This document shows positions 34,689 to 44,170 of a DNA stretch of 64,000 nt, one piece after another (the stretch's first letter is position 1; each line of letters starts with the position of its first letter). Source of the stretch: an uncultured Verrucomicrobiota bacterium (lineage in GTDB: Bacteria > Verrucomicrobiota > Verrucomicrobiia > Opitutales > Seribacteraceae); assembly GCA_902612125.1 (NCBI GenBank), contig CACMBV010000012.1, positions 1 to 64,000 of the forward strand. Reading direction: 5' to 3'. The position numbers and the translations under genes are program-made. Under the pieces are notes generated by a model that was not told the DNA's origin, did no database searches, and saw only the letters and a program-made list of their open reading frames with translations.

Positions 34689-36203
34689 ATGATGCAGATA
34701 TTCACTAAGATCCTCTATATTTTTAGCCTATTTTGGGTAGCATTTCTTTCTTCTGGAGAAAAACCGAATATTGTGCTCATCCTGGCCGATGATGTCAGTG
34801 CCGATATGTTTTCATGCTACGGGCAGAAAGGATCCGCCAAAACACCAAATATTGATCGAATAGCAAAGGAAGGGGTTCAGTTCAAAACATGCTTTGCTCC
34901 TGCGATTTGTGCTCCATCCCGTGCTTTGTTCATGACGGGTGTATATGCCAACCGTACGGGTGTTTTTCGGAATGACATGTGGGCATTTGATTCAAGGGGG
35001 AAGTTGTTTACGGATCGGCCCAGTTGGTCGAAGCTTTTACAAGATGGGGGATATGCAACCGCGATTGCTGGAAAGTGGCATTGCGGGAATCGTGAGCCGT
35101 GGGATGAGAACATTGGTTTTGATGAGTATTGTTTATGGGAGAGTCCGGAAAAGATTAAATCTCATCTTGGAGTCAACCCGGTTGCGTCCGGCCTGCGAAA
35201 GGATTTGGGACTTGTGGACTTGCGCTATTGGCACCCTTCCACGGTTGAGAATGGTAAATACCTCCAAGTGACGGGTGATGACTTTGGTCCCGATCAACGT
35301 TGTGATTTTCTTCTGGATTTCATGAGTCGAATGACCAGGGAAGAGAAGCCTTTCGTTGCCTATTGGCCTACAGTGATTCCTCACGGCCCATATTCAACCA
35401 CCCCTGATCATGGAAAACCAATGGATTTGGAATTGGAGAAGCCGGATTTTAAGGGACTGAGTAAAGAGGAAAAAGAAAAGGCAGTGGCAAAATATGAAAA
35501 AAAGCGTGGGGCTCGATTTGCTCGACTGATTGAATATATGGATAAACTGATCGGGAAGCTCATAACAAAAGCGGAAGATTTAGGTATCTACGAGAATACC
35601 TACTTTATTTTTTGTGCGGATAACGGAACCGCCGTTACCGCAAAGGATCGTGGGGTGGAAAGAGGAGTACATGTTCCGTATGTGTTGCGAGGGCCGGGCA
35701 TCAAACCTCTAGGAATTACGAATGAACTAACTGATTTCTCTGATGTTGCTCCCACTCTGTTGGAAATGGCGGGCATTCCAAAACCAGATGATCTTTATTT
35801 CGATGGTACGAGCCAAGTTCCGTTTTTGACTGGTAAGACTAAGTCTCACCGCGAATGGATCTATGCATACACCGGTTCGGTTCAGGTTTTACGAACCAAG
35901 AAGTATTTGTTGGAGGCAAGGTCTCATTTGTTAGGCAAACCGGAAGGTCGATTTTATTTTACCGGTAATGACCGTTTTGGTCGCGGATATGAACGAGCAG
36001 AAGGGTTACCTGAACATGCCCCAACACTTTCTCTTTTCAGGAGAGTTCTGGATTCAATGCCATCGCACCTTGAAAAAGACCATCCTTTTTGGAATTCGAA
36101 ATACGGAAAACGTTGGAGCCAAAATAATCCAAAACTCGAAGAGCTTTCGAACAAGCAGCTCTACAACCATCCTGATTATTCACGATATGATGAATCCGAT
36201 TAA
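34689..36203 (+). CDS. Secreted type I sulfatase
   Basis: A 504-residue sulfatase with an N-terminal signal (about MMQIFTKILYIFSLFWVAFLSS), metal site LADDVSADMFSCYG, CAPSR at C74 with ALFMTGVYANRTGVF, and AGKWHCGNREPWDENIGF, in which Cys follows His in the GKWH block. FCADNGTAVTAKDRGVERGVHVP and the C-terminal CLP-like segment KQLYNHPDYSRYDE complete it. Its end overlaps the next sulfatase start by 17 bases. The 155 bases upstream contain no gene and are A/T-rich, consistent with a promoter region. Confidence 0.93.
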   Translation: MMQIFTKILYIFSLFWVAFLSSGEKPNIVLILADDVSADMFSCYGQKGSAKTPNIDRIAKEGVQFKTCFAPAICAPSRALFMTGVYANRTGVFRNDMWAFDSRGKLFTDRPSWSKLLQDGGYATAIAGKWHCGNREPWDENIGFDEYCLWESPEKIKSHLGVNPVASGLRKDLGLVDLRYWHPSTVENGKYLQVTGDDFGPDQRCDFLLDFMSRMTREEKPFVAYWPTVIPHGPYSTTPDHGKPMDLELEKPDFKGLSKEEKEKAVAKYEKKRGARFARLIEYMDKLIGKLITKAEDLGIYENTYFIFCADNGTAVTAKDRGVERGVHVPYVLRGPGIKPLGITNELTDFSDVAPTLLEMAGIPKPDDLYFDGTSQVPFLTGKTKSHREWIYAYTGSVQVLRTKKYLLEARSHLLGKPEGRFYFTGNDRFGRGYERAEGLPEHAPTLSLFRRVLDSMPSHLEKDHPFWNSKYGKRWSQNNPKLEELSNKQLYNHPDYSRYDESD

Positions 36204-37653
36204 GCAACCGACGCTCGCTTTACTTGTCTGCCTGGCGACTTGGTCTGCTGATGGCGAGATGTTGCCCAACATGGTATTCCTGATGACGGATGACCAGGGA
36301 TGGGGGGATGTCGGCTACAACGGACATCCAAAAATCAAGACCCCCCACCTCGACGACATGGCAAAATCCGGTCTGCGTTTCGATCGTTTTTATGCCGGTG
36401 CATCTGTTTGCAGCCCAACCCGTGCATCCTGTATGACGGGACGCTGCAATTGGCGGGTAAGCATAAACGATCCCTCGCGGGCGGACGAAGAGCACCTGCC
36501 GCAGGAGGAAATCACCTTGCCTGAAGCCCTGAAGGCAAAAGGCTATGCCACGGGCCACTTCGGGAAGTGGCACTTGGGAGGTTTCGATGAAAAAATGGCG
36601 AAAGGGCCAGTCCATGTGATGCCGCCATGGAAAGCAGGTTTTGAAGAATGTTTTTCCACTTTCAATGTTTTGGTAACCCATGACCCATATGCCAAAATCG
36701 GCAAACATGGAATCGAGGGCTTGTATTGGCACAACGGCCAAAACATTCCCTTCGAGGAGGGGCAGAAGGATCCCACCTTGCGGGGCGACGACGCGGCCAT
36801 TGTGATGAACAAAGCGATCCCTTTCATCCGTGAGCAGGCAAAGGCAAAGAAACCCTTCCTTGCCGTGATTTGGTTCCACAATGTGCACACCCCTCTGGGC
36901 AAGAACCCCGAACTGATGAAGCAATACTCAGACTGTTCGGTTAAGGAGCAGATTTACTATAGCAACATCACCGCGGTGGACACCCAAGTGGGAGCCTTGC
37001 GCAGAGCCCTCCGAGAACTTGAAATTGCAGATAACACAATGGTTTGGTTCACCAGCGATAATGGCCCCAATCTAAAGGGTAAAAAGGAGGTAATGATCGG
37101 TAAAGCACAAGGGGGTAAGTTTACCTACACCCCGCTTGGTTCGACCGGTGCGTATCGTGGATGGAAACGTTATCTTTACGAGGGTGGTATTCTTATGCCG
37201 GGCATCCTCGAGTGGCCCGGCCGGATCAAGAAACCTTTCGTCACCGACATACCTGCCGTTACCAGCGACTATTTCCCCACCGCACTCGCGGCTGCCAACA
37301 TACCATTGCCCGATGATCGGGACTACGACGGTATCAATCTCTTGCCATTAATCGATGGAATGATGAAAAAACGAAAGGGGATTGGTTTTCATTGCCGGGG
37401 GATGCAGGCATGGGTCGAGCACCGTTACAAGGTGATCCGCCTAACCTCCAAGAAACGCGAACCCAATCCATGGGAACTTTATGATCTTCTGGCCGACCCC
37501 TTCGAAGAAAAGGACCTCGCCAAGGAACTGCCTGAGGTGGTCCGTAGAATGGAGGAGGAATTCACGGTTTGGGCGACTTCCGTTCAGGCGGATGAACAAA
37601 AGGTTCTGGACAAATACCATTCGACTAAAACTAAAAAGAAAAAATCAAAATAA
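36187..37653 (+). CDS. Secreted type I sulfatase (CSPTR, lysine tail)
   Basis: The ORF track starts at 35968, within the previous gene, but the ATG at 36187 gives MMNPIKQPTLALLVCLATWSADG, a signal peptide, and 488 residues. Metal site MTDDQGWGDVGYNG, active-site motif CSPTR at C75 with ASCMTGRCNWRVSI, GHFGKWHLGGF, FTSDNGPNLKG, and GAYRGWKRYLYEGGILMPGILEW identify a sulfatase. It ends in KTKKKKSK. It overlaps the previous gene by 17 bases and the next by 1 base (TAATG), so the three genes are translationally coupled. Confidence 0.93.
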   Translation: MMNPIKQPTLALLVCLATWSADGEMLPNMVFLMTDDQGWGDVGYNGHPKIKTPHLDDMAKSGLRFDRFYAGASVCSPTRASCMTGRCNWRVSINDPSRADEEHLPQEEITLPEALKAKGYATGHFGKWHLGGFDEKMAKGPVHVMPPWKAGFEECFSTFNVLVTHDPYAKIGKHGIEGLYWHNGQNIPFEEGQKDPTLRGDDAAIVMNKAIPFIREQAKAKKPFLAVIWFHNVHTPLGKNPELMKQYSDCSVKEQIYYSNITAVDTQVGALRRALRELEIADNTMVWFTSDNGPNLKGKKEVMIGKAQGGKFTYTPLGSTGAYRGWKRYLYEGGILMPGILEWPGRIKKPFVTDIPAVTSDYFPTALAAANIPLPDDRDYDGINLLPLIDGMMKKRKGIGFHCRGMQAWVEHRYKVIRLTSKKREPNPWELYDLLADPFEEKDLAKELPEVVRRMEEEFTVWATSVQADEQKVLDKYHSTKTKKKKSK

Positions 37654-39206
37654 TGATTAAGATTTATTCACTACTTGTATTCTTCTCTTTGATCCTCTCC
37701 GTTGGTGCAAAAAAGAAACCTAATTTTCTTTTCATCATAGTGGATGATCAGTCCCCGCTTGATTTGAGGATATATAATTCCCGGTCAACTCTTGATACCC
37801 CAAATATCGAACGATTGGCAAAGGAGGGAATGGTTTTTGATCGTGCCTTTCATATGGGTGCGTGGGTTGGTGGGGTTTGTACGCCTTCTCGTCATATGGT
37901 GATGTCCGGGCGGACGGTCTGGCATATTCCTGACAAACCGGGTCGGGTAATGAATCCCCATGTGCACGATCCCGAAAAGGTGCCTCCCAATTTGGCACAA
38001 CATAGCTTGCCGGCGGTTTTTAATGCTGCGGGATATGATACGATGCGGACCTGTAAGAATGGGAACAGTTATGAAGCTGCCAATCAACTTTTCACCGTTC
38101 GTCACGATGGTACCCGGCGTGGGGGAACCGACGATAAGGGAAGTCACTGGCATGGGGAACAAGTCATGAATTACCTGGTGGACCGGGAGCAATCCAAGGA
38201 TAAGGATCCATTTCTAATTTATTTCGGATTCAGTCATCCGCATGATGTACGTGATGGTAAACCCGGATTGCTTAAAAAATATGGTGCCACCAATCATACG
38301 GACCGCAATCATCTTCCCATGGCACACCCGCAGCAGCCAAGACTTCCAGTTAATTGGCTGCCCAGTCACCCATTCGACCATGGTCATATGTCCGTTCGGG
38401 ATGAGGTGGCGGTAAAGGGGGTTTGGCAGAACCGGGATGAAGTGACCATTCGCAATGAAATGGGCCGTGAATATGCCTGTAGTGAAAATATTGATATTCA
38501 GGTGGGGAGAGTGCTGGATAAACTCGAGCAGATGGGAGAGCTGAATAATACCTATATCATTTACACCGCGGATCATGGAATGGCGATTGGCCGGCATGGT
38601 CTGCAGGGAAAGCAGAACCTTTACGATCACACCTGGCGGGTGCCCTTCATTGTCAAGGGACCTGGAATCAAAGAGGGAAGTCGGGTGCCCGGTAATATTT
38701 ACCTTTTGGATGTGCTTGCCAGCCTTTGCGATCTGGCAAATATTAAAGTACCTGCCACATCCGAAGGCTTAAGTTTTATGCCCACACTGATGGGTAAGAA
38801 AGATCAGGTCAGAGATACTGTTTACGGGGTTTATTGCGGAGGAGGACGCCCGGGGATACGCAGCGTTCAGCATGGAGATTGGAAGTTGATTAAGTACGAG
38901 ACTTCCAAAACGGGAGAGAAGCATACGCAACTTTTTAATCTGAAGGAGAATCCCCTTGAATTTATAAAGGAACATCATGATCCAAAGGTGGTTGCATCCA
39001 TTGGAGTAAAGCCGAAGAAGCATCAGGTCAATTTAGCGGATTCCCCAAAGCATTCCTCTAGATTAAAAGAGATGGAAGCCTTGTTATTAAAACAAATGAG
39101 GGAGCATGATGATCCTTATCGTTTTTGGAATCAGCCCAGTGATGGGTTAGCTGCCCCAGTACTGAATGAAAAAATCGCTAAACCCGGTAAAAAAAAGAAA
39201 AAGTGA
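37653..39206 (+). CDS. Secreted sulfatase (choline/iduronate-sulfatase-like, lysine tail)
   Basis: A 517-residue sulfatase with a signal peptide (MIKIYSLLVFFSLILSVGA), metal site IVDDQSPLDLRIYN, and CTPSR at C76 with HMVMSGRTVWHIP. FLIYFGFSHPHDVRDGKPGLL, TADHGMAIGRHGLQGKQNLYDHTWRVP and LFNLKENPLEFIKE place it with choline-sulfatase/iduronate-sulfatase-like enzymes; the long segment before the DHG block is typical. The C-terminus is GKKKKK. Its ATG shares a base with the previous stop. The SGNH esterase gene follows after 54 bases. Confidence 0.93.
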   Translation: MIKIYSLLVFFSLILSVGAKKKPNFLFIIVDDQSPLDLRIYNSRSTLDTPNIERLAKEGMVFDRAFHMGAWVGGVCTPSRHMVMSGRTVWHIPDKPGRVMNPHVHDPEKVPPNLAQHSLPAVFNAAGYDTMRTCKNGNSYEAANQLFTVRHDGTRRGGTDDKGSHWHGEQVMNYLVDREQSKDKDPFLIYFGFSHPHDVRDGKPGLLKKYGATNHTDRNHLPMAHPQQPRLPVNWLPSHPFDHGHMSVRDEVAVKGVWQNRDEVTIRNEMGREYACSENIDIQVGRVLDKLEQMGELNNTYIIYTADHGMAIGRHGLQGKQNLYDHTWRVPFIVKGPGIKEGSRVPGNIYLLDVLASLCDLANIKVPATSEGLSFMPTLMGKKDQVRDTVYGVYCGGGRPGIRSVQHGDWKLIKYETSKTGEKHTQLFNLKENPLEFIKEHHDPKVVASIGVKPKKHQVNLADSPKHSSRLKEMEALLLKQMREHDDPYRFWNQPSDGLAAPVLNEKIAKPGKKKKK

Positions 39207-39260
39207 CAACTTTCTTCCATCATTCCTGAAACCCTAAAACTTTCCATCTAATCCATTAAA

Positions 39261-40505
39261 ATGAAAAAATTATCATGCATTACTCTATCTTTCTTGCTCT
39301 CCTGCTTTTTCCATTTTGGGACTCTTGCAAATGATAATCCATTGAAAGTATTCATTCTCTGTGGACAGTCCAATATGGAAGGGCATGCGAAAATAAACAC
39401 ATTTGAGGCCATGAAATTAGACCCTGTAACCAAGCCTATCTACCAGGAGATGGTCGATTCATCGGGAGATCCGATTACCTGTGAGCAGGTATGGATTTCT
39501 TATTTTACTGGGGGGCGTGATAATATGGGGGAAGGATATGGAAAACTTACCGCTGGCTATGGTTCCCGACGAGTTCCCTCAGAAATGGGGGAAAAAATTG
39601 GGCCTGAATTCACTTTCGGAATCTATGCCCAGAAAGCATTGAAGGAGCCAATATTGATTATCAAAACCGCATGGGGAGGGAAATCGATTCATACTGATTT
39701 TCGTCCTCCCTCAGCCGGTCCCTATGTTTTTAATGAAAATGAACTGGAAAACTTCAAACGCCGCGGAAAAGACATTGAAAGAATCAAAATGGAGAAGGTT
39801 GAACAAACCGGAAAATTCTATGGTTTGATGATCGATCATGTGAAGAAGGTACTTGCTGATATCAAACGGGTTTATCCTAAATACAACGAAAAGAAAGGAT
39901 ATGAGCTTGCCGGATTCGTCTGGTTTCAGGGATGGAATGATATGGTAGCCAGTGGTACCTATCCGAACCGCGATAAGCCGGGTGGATATGATGCTTACAC
40001 TGATTGTTTGGCCCATTTCATAAGGGATGTCAGAAAGGATCTTGCAGCACCCAAGATGAAGTTTGTAGTCGGGGTAATGGGGGTTGGCGGACCCCTGGAA
40101 AAATATGCCAGCCCGCGTTATGTGCCCGTTCATGGAAACTTTCGCAATGCCATGGCTGCCCCCGCAAATATGCCCGAATTAAAGGATAATGTGTTTGCGG
40201 TGAGAACCGCCAAATTTTGGGATATGCGTTTGCAGGAATTGGAGGATAAAAAAACACAGGTCAAACAGATGGCCGGTTATTTAAAAAGTAAGCACAAAGA
40301 TCATGCGAACCGGGATGGTACGATGTCGCATGCTGAGCAAACAGAATATCTAGAAAAATACCGGGAAGAGCTGATCTCCGAAGAGGAAGAAGCCTATGCT
40401 CAAATTGCCCGTTCCAATGGGGGCTATCATTACTATGGAAGTGCCAAGACTATGGCTCAAATCGGGAAGGCGTTTGCGGAAGTATTGACCAGAAAAACCA
40501 ACTAA
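39261..40505 (+). CDS. Sialate O-acetylesterase-like SGNH (SASA) carbohydrate esterase
   Basis: A 414-residue secreted enzyme with a signal peptide (MKKLSCITLSFLLSCFFHFGTLA). The nucleophile block is CGQSNMEGH (S37). TAWGGKSI, FVWFQGWND and the C-terminal NGGYHYYGSAKTMAQIGKAFAE supply the conserved glycine, asparagine and probable catalytic histidine of the SASA/DUF303 esterases. A charged helical insertion (EDKKTQVKQMAGYLKSKHKD) sits before the last block. It probably removes acetyl groups from sugars and closes the six-sulfatase run, which suggests a substrate carrying both sulfate and acetyl groups. It overlaps the convergent FKBP gene by 4 bases. Confidence 0.9.
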   Translation: MKKLSCITLSFLLSCFFHFGTLANDNPLKVFILCGQSNMEGHAKINTFEAMKLDPVTKPIYQEMVDSSGDPITCEQVWISYFTGGRDNMGEGYGKLTAGYGSRRVPSEMGEKIGPEFTFGIYAQKALKEPILIIKTAWGGKSIHTDFRPPSAGPYVFNENELENFKRRGKDIERIKMEKVEQTGKFYGLMIDHVKKVLADIKRVYPKYNEKKGYELAGFVWFQGWNDMVASGTYPNRDKPGGYDAYTDCLAHFIRDVRKDLAAPKMKFVVGVMGVGGPLEKYASPRYVPVHGNFRNAMAAPANMPELKDNVFAVRTAKFWDMRLQELEDKKTQVKQMAGYLKSKHKDHANRDGTMSHAEQTEYLEKYREELISEEEEAYAQIARSNGGYHYYGSAKTMAQIGKAFAEVLTRKTN

Positions 40506-41248
40506 TTGATTTCCAAAAGTTCGCATTCGAAAATCAGGGTGTCACCGGGTTTAATTTTTCCGCCGGGACGGGGATTATCTCCGTAGCCCAGTTCGCTGGG
40601 AATGTAGATCCTGATTTTGCCTCCTACCTGTGTCTTGGTGAGTCCACCCGAAAATCCCTTAATCACTCCATTCATGGGGAAACTGGCCGGTTGGCCACGA
40701 TCGACCGAGCTGTCAAAGACGGTGCCATCGATCAGGGTACCATGATAGTGAAGTCGCACTGTGTTATTCATGGCCGGGCTTGGGCCTTCCCCTTTCTTGA
40801 GAATTTCATAGTAAAAACCGGAAGGATCTTTTTGGACACCTTCCTGGTTGCTGAGAAGGGCAAGAAATTCTTTGCCTTTGGCTTTGTTTCCTTGGGCCGC
40901 CTTGGACATTTGTGCCTGTTCCGTTTGCCGGGCAACTTGCATTTTTTTCATCATCAATTCCTGTACTTTCTGCTGAACGGCTGCATGTTCAGGTGGCATA
41001 CCCTCCATGGCGATGCCTTTTTTCATCCCGGCCAGGATGTGATTTACTTGCTCTTCGGTAAATTGCATCTTTCCCAACCCGGATCCTTTGGCAAACATGA
41101 TTCCAATGGTCTCATAAATAAGGACATCTTCGGATAGTTTTACAGGTTCGTCTGTTTTGGCCTGTCCAGTAATCGAAAGAGTCGTGAAAAGAAAACCGAC
41201 AAGCAAGGCCTTGGCGGTAAAGTCTGATTTAGGTGTGAACATTAGCAA
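40502..41248 (-). CDS. FKBP-type peptidyl-prolyl cis-trans isomerase (Mip/FkpA-like)
   Basis: A 248-residue exported isomerase with a signal peptide (...LLVGFLFTTLSITGQA). The N-terminal helical region (about 30-130, EEQVNHILAGMKKGIAM, VQQKVQELMMKKMQVARQ) is the dimerisation part seen in Mip/FkpA proteins. The FKBP domain covers about 135-248: TVRLHYHGTLIDGTVFDSSVDRGQPASFPM, IKGFSGGLTKTQVGGKIRIYIPSELGYG, and PGDTLIFECELLEI. It probably helps fold secreted proteins in the periplasm. Confidence 0.93.
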   Translation of the reverse strand: MLMFTPKSDFTAKALLVGFLFTTLSITGQAKTDEPVKLSEDVLIYETIGIMFAKGSGLGKMQFTEEQVNHILAGMKKGIAMEGMPPEHAAVQQKVQELMMKKMQVARQTEQAQMSKAAQGNKAKGKEFLALLSNQEGVQKDPSGFYYEILKKGEGPSPAMNNTVRLHYHGTLIDGTVFDSSVDRGQPASFPMNGVIKGFSGGLTKTQVGGKIRIYIPSELGYGDNPRPGGKIKPGDTLIFECELLEIN

Positions 41249-41298
41249 ACGCTCACAGGTTCCACCTCAGAGTCAACGGAAATGAATCCGACACTTAA

Positions 41299-41887
41299 TT
41301 ATTTCTGGGTTACCCAAACCCGGCCATTTGCATCGGTTCCTGAATCCAGAAAGGCTTCCGCTGTTTTTGAGTCGGCTGTAGTAATCACTTTACCAAACCC
41401 TTTTTCAGGTTACGATGATCTTGCCATAATATTTACGGTGGTATCTTTCGAGGTCGTTCCCCAGAAAACCCATACCTTACCACTCGTTTTTTCCAAAGCC
41501 ACTGCCGGAGTGCTTAGAACAACTGAAGCTACTTCATCGCCTATTGTTTTGATTCCCTCCTTTGATTCTGTTGCCAAAACAAGTTTGTCCTTTTGACCAT
41601 CCCAAGCCAGGTGAGCAATTAAGGCATTTCCGTCTCGGTCAATGATGGCATCATGGAGATCGGACTGTATGCCGTCTCTGGCTAACTTTTGAACTCCTCC
41701 AATCAGGGGTATGGCCGTATTGAGAAAACGCACCTCTTTTTTTCCAAAGAATTTGGTATTTGGTTTCACTTTGGTTTGATGTCCAGCCGTGTTTGCAGGT
41801 TTTTCGTTTTTGACCGTCTTTTGAGCAGTAAGAATGTCGCAAAAAAAATAGTGTAACTAAGGCTGCGACGAACTGGGCTTTGATCAT
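41299..41887 (-). pseudogene. Decayed secreted protein gene (frameshift plus in-frame stop)
   Basis: A signal peptide opens at ATG 41887 (MIKAQFVAALVTLFF). It meets a run of eight A on the plus strand (41841-41848), beyond which the reading frame moves by one. With seven bases in that run the protein would continue CDILTAQKTVKNEKPANTAG into the 119-residue ORF of the track. That ORF stops at TAA 41410-41412, but the same frame stays open and protein-like to a second TAA at 41299 (PEKGFGKVITTADSKTAEAF). The repeated short strands (AIIDRDGNALIAHLAWDG, GKVWVFWGTT) suggest a beta-propeller fragment; the family is not identified. A sequencing error in the homopolymer could explain the frameshift but not the stop. 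Confidence 0.65.
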
Positions 41888-41960
41888 ATTTCGATTAGAA
41901 AATCTCTGAAAAATCAGGTCAGTGAGCATTCGAGATTTTATAAATTAATTTTATCCACAC

Positions 41961-42317
41961 TTGACCAATTTCTTTTCGAGACAATTAACTTGGAGGGTGA
42001 AATCCAATCCATGCAAGTCCTTTGACGAGAGATGTTATGATCTTTTGCTTAAAATCCCGAAAGGAAAAGTTACCACTTACAAGAAAATGGCAGAGGCGTT
42101 AGATATCAAAGCATATCGTGCCGTGGGGCAGGCAATGAACCGTAATCCAAATCTCGTGACTGTTCCTTGTCACCGCGTAGTCAATAGTAATGGAGAACTG
42201 GGAGGTTATGCTTCAGGTTCAGCAACGAAGCTAGACTTACTTAGAAAAGAGGGAGTGGATGTCAGCGAAAGTGGTTATATAGACCTGTCCGAGTTTCTTT
42301 ACTCTTTTTCGGATTAA
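41961..42317 (+). CDS. ogt: Methylated-DNA-[protein]-cysteine S-methyltransferase, short form
   Basis: A 118-residue cytoplasmic protein from a TTG start. It matches the C-terminal domain of O6-alkylguanine-DNA alkyltransferases: FDERCYDLLLKIPKGKVTTYKKMAEAL, AVGQAMNRNPNLVTVPCHRVV and GELGGYASG. The acceptor cysteine of PCHRV is present (C70), so it is not an alkyltransferase-like protein lacking it. It repairs alkylated guanine or thymine in DNA. The N-terminal domain of longer family members is absent. The gene has no functional link to its neighbours and overlaps the convergent sulfatase by 4 bases. Confidence 0.9.
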   Translation: MTNFFSRQLTWRVKSNPCKSFDERCYDLLLKIPKGKVTTYKKMAEALDIKAYRAVGQAMNRNPNLVTVPCHRVVNSNGELGGYASGSATKLDLLRKEGVDVSESGYIDLSEFLYSFSD

Positions 42318-44155
42318 TTTAAGACCCGTGTCTTGTATCGGTTTACTACATCTTTAAGAAGTCCGCGCTTTGATAGTTTATCCTCGGGAATCTGGGCTAG
42401 AATTGAAAAGCTTTCCTTGCCCATCCAATCAAAGATATTGGCAAGTGTCTTGTTTCCCGGGTTGTGGGTGATTGCCTCAAGCATCCACTTCTCGGCGAAA
42501 GCTTTTTCCCCGGCTTTATAAATTGCCCAAGCGGCAAATGCTGGAATTTCGTCGCGGTCCCCGAGCACATTTTTTAGTTCCGGGATTGCGGATTTTGCCT
42601 TTTTTTCCAGCAGTAATAATCCAATCACTGACCAATATCGCATCACCGGGTCGCTATCCAATAGACCCTGCGTAAGAGTGCTGAGGTTTTTCTTCTTCCG
42701 GGTCAGGGCAAGGTCGGCATAATCGAGGTATTTTGCGAGTGGATAAAGTTTGGGGTCCCGGACAAAGGCATACACCGTGGTCTTCTTTTCGCTGGTAATC
42801 CGTTTTCTCATTTCCTCGGGCATCAGACCGGAATCAAAATATTTCAACTGCTGCCTACGGAGTTCTTTCTTAAGTTCCTCGATTTTGGATTGATGGAGGG
42901 GGTCTTCAATCCGGTTGTCTATATTGTGGAAGTCCTTAAAGTTATCGTAGAATTCCTCAGAGAGTCGGGGCTCGAAAAATCGCCCGGTTATTTTATTGGT
43001 TTTACCAGCCTGATGGTGTTTTTCCCAAGCCCCAGTCGCCTTCATGTTATGCATATAAGCAAGGTATTGGCCGTTAGGGGCAAAGGGTGCATAGTTTTTA
43101 TGATAGGCAAATTGTTCGTCCCGTACAACCCGTACGTTGTCGAACCTTTCATCTGCCCGCTCTCTCCAGGAGAAATGATAGCGGGGTTCGGGTTCGGTAT
43201 CAGGGCCCAAAAATATTCGTCCCTGAAAATTTTCCGTCACTTTGGCTCCGGTCAAACTGAGCCAGGTCTTGGGCATGTCAATGAAACTGACTACTCTGTC
43301 GATGGTGGAACCGGGCTTTTTCCCTTCGGGGTAGAGATGTTTCCATTTTTCAGGGATTCGCACGATAAGGGGACAATGAATTCCGCTGGAATAAAGAAAT
43401 CGTTTGCTTCGGGCCAGGACACCTCCGTGATCCGAGTTATAGACAACAATGGTGTCCTCGTATAAATTGTCATTTTTTAGATTCTCGACGGCTTGACCAA
43501 CTAATGAATCCATTTTGGAAATGGCACTGGAATATTTGGCATAAGTGTTCCGCATTTCGGGAAGGTCAGGATGATAGGGTGCCAGAATCATTTCTTGAGG
43601 ATCAACGGATTCGTCCTTATGGTCGCCGAAGGCCCGGGATTCATGGCTGTCGCCAATATTGTATACCGTAAAAAAGGGCTGATCTTTTTTGCGTTTTTTC
43701 CAAGTGCCGGCGTAATCACCACCGGAATAATTCCAATATTCCTTGGGGTTTCTGCCTTTTGGACCGCGTAAATTGTAGTCTGTTTTTGAGCAATTACTGG
43801 TGTAATAGCCGGCATCTTGTAGAAGTTCATTATAGAAACTTATGGATTCAGGGATTTCAAATCCACTGCGCATGGGTTGGGTGCCATTGGAAATCGCATG
43901 CATGCCAGTGATCCAGGAGGAACGGGTGGGGGCACAGACCGCTCCGTTATCAAAACAATAAAGATAGCGAAAGCCCCCCTTGGCCAGTTGATCAATGTGT
44001 GGGGTTTTGGCGTTTTTACTTCCATAGCAACTTACCCACTCAATGCTGTTATCTTCACTCGTAATCCAAAGAATATTGGGTTTGGCCATTTTGCCGTGGA
44101 GGCCAAAGGCTGAAAGTATGGAGACCAGGATGAAAGTGAACTTGAAAGGATTCAT
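42314..44155 (-). CDS. Secreted sulfatase with C-terminal HEAT-like region
   Basis: A 613-residue sulfatase, longer than its neighbours. It has a signal peptide (MNPFKFTFILVSILSAFGLHG) and a metal site reading TSEDNSIEWVSCYGS, with Glu-Asp instead of Asp-Asp, as in heparan N-sulfatase-like members. The active-site motif is CAPTR at C74 with SSWITGMHAISNGTQPMR. YNSDHGGVLARSKRFLYSSGIHCPLIVR follows. The C-terminal 150 residues contain HEAT-like helices (DSDPVMRYWSVIGLLLLEKKAKSAIPELKNVL), probably for binding partners. It is the last gene of the 42.3-56.6 kb operon, 15 bases after the preceding sulfatase. Confidence 0.92.
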   Translation of the reverse strand: MNPFKFTFILVSILSAFGLHGKMAKPNILWITSEDNSIEWVSCYGSKNAKTPHIDQLAKGGFRYLYCFDNGAVCAPTRSSWITGMHAISNGTQPMRSGFEIPESISFYNELLQDAGYYTSNCSKTDYNLRGPKGRNPKEYWNYSGGDYAGTWKKRKKDQPFFTVYNIGDSHESRAFGDHKDESVDPQEMILAPYHPDLPEMRNTYAKYSSAISKMDSLVGQAVENLKNDNLYEDTIVVYNSDHGGVLARSKRFLYSSGIHCPLIVRIPEKWKHLYPEGKKPGSTIDRVVSFIDMPKTWLSLTGAKVTENFQGRIFLGPDTEPEPRYHFSWRERADERFDNVRVVRDEQFAYHKNYAPFAPNGQYLAYMHNMKATGAWEKHHQAGKTNKITGRFFEPRLSEEFYDNFKDFHNIDNRIEDPLHQSKIEELKKELRRQQLKYFDSGLMPEEMRKRITSEKKTTVYAFVRDPKLYPLAKYLDYADLALTRKKKNLSTLTQGLLDSDPVMRYWSVIGLLLLEKKAKSAIPELKNVLGDRDEIPAFAAWAIYKAGEKAFAEKWMLEAITHNPGNKTLANIFDWMGKESFSILAQIPEDKLSKRGLLKDVVNRYKTRVLN

Positions 44156-44170
44156 GATGATGAAGTGGGA

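Noticed and set aside
35968-36186. N-terminal extension of the sulfatase at 36187
   Set aside because: The extra 73 residues lie inside the preceding sulfatase gene, and the signal peptide begins only at 36187.
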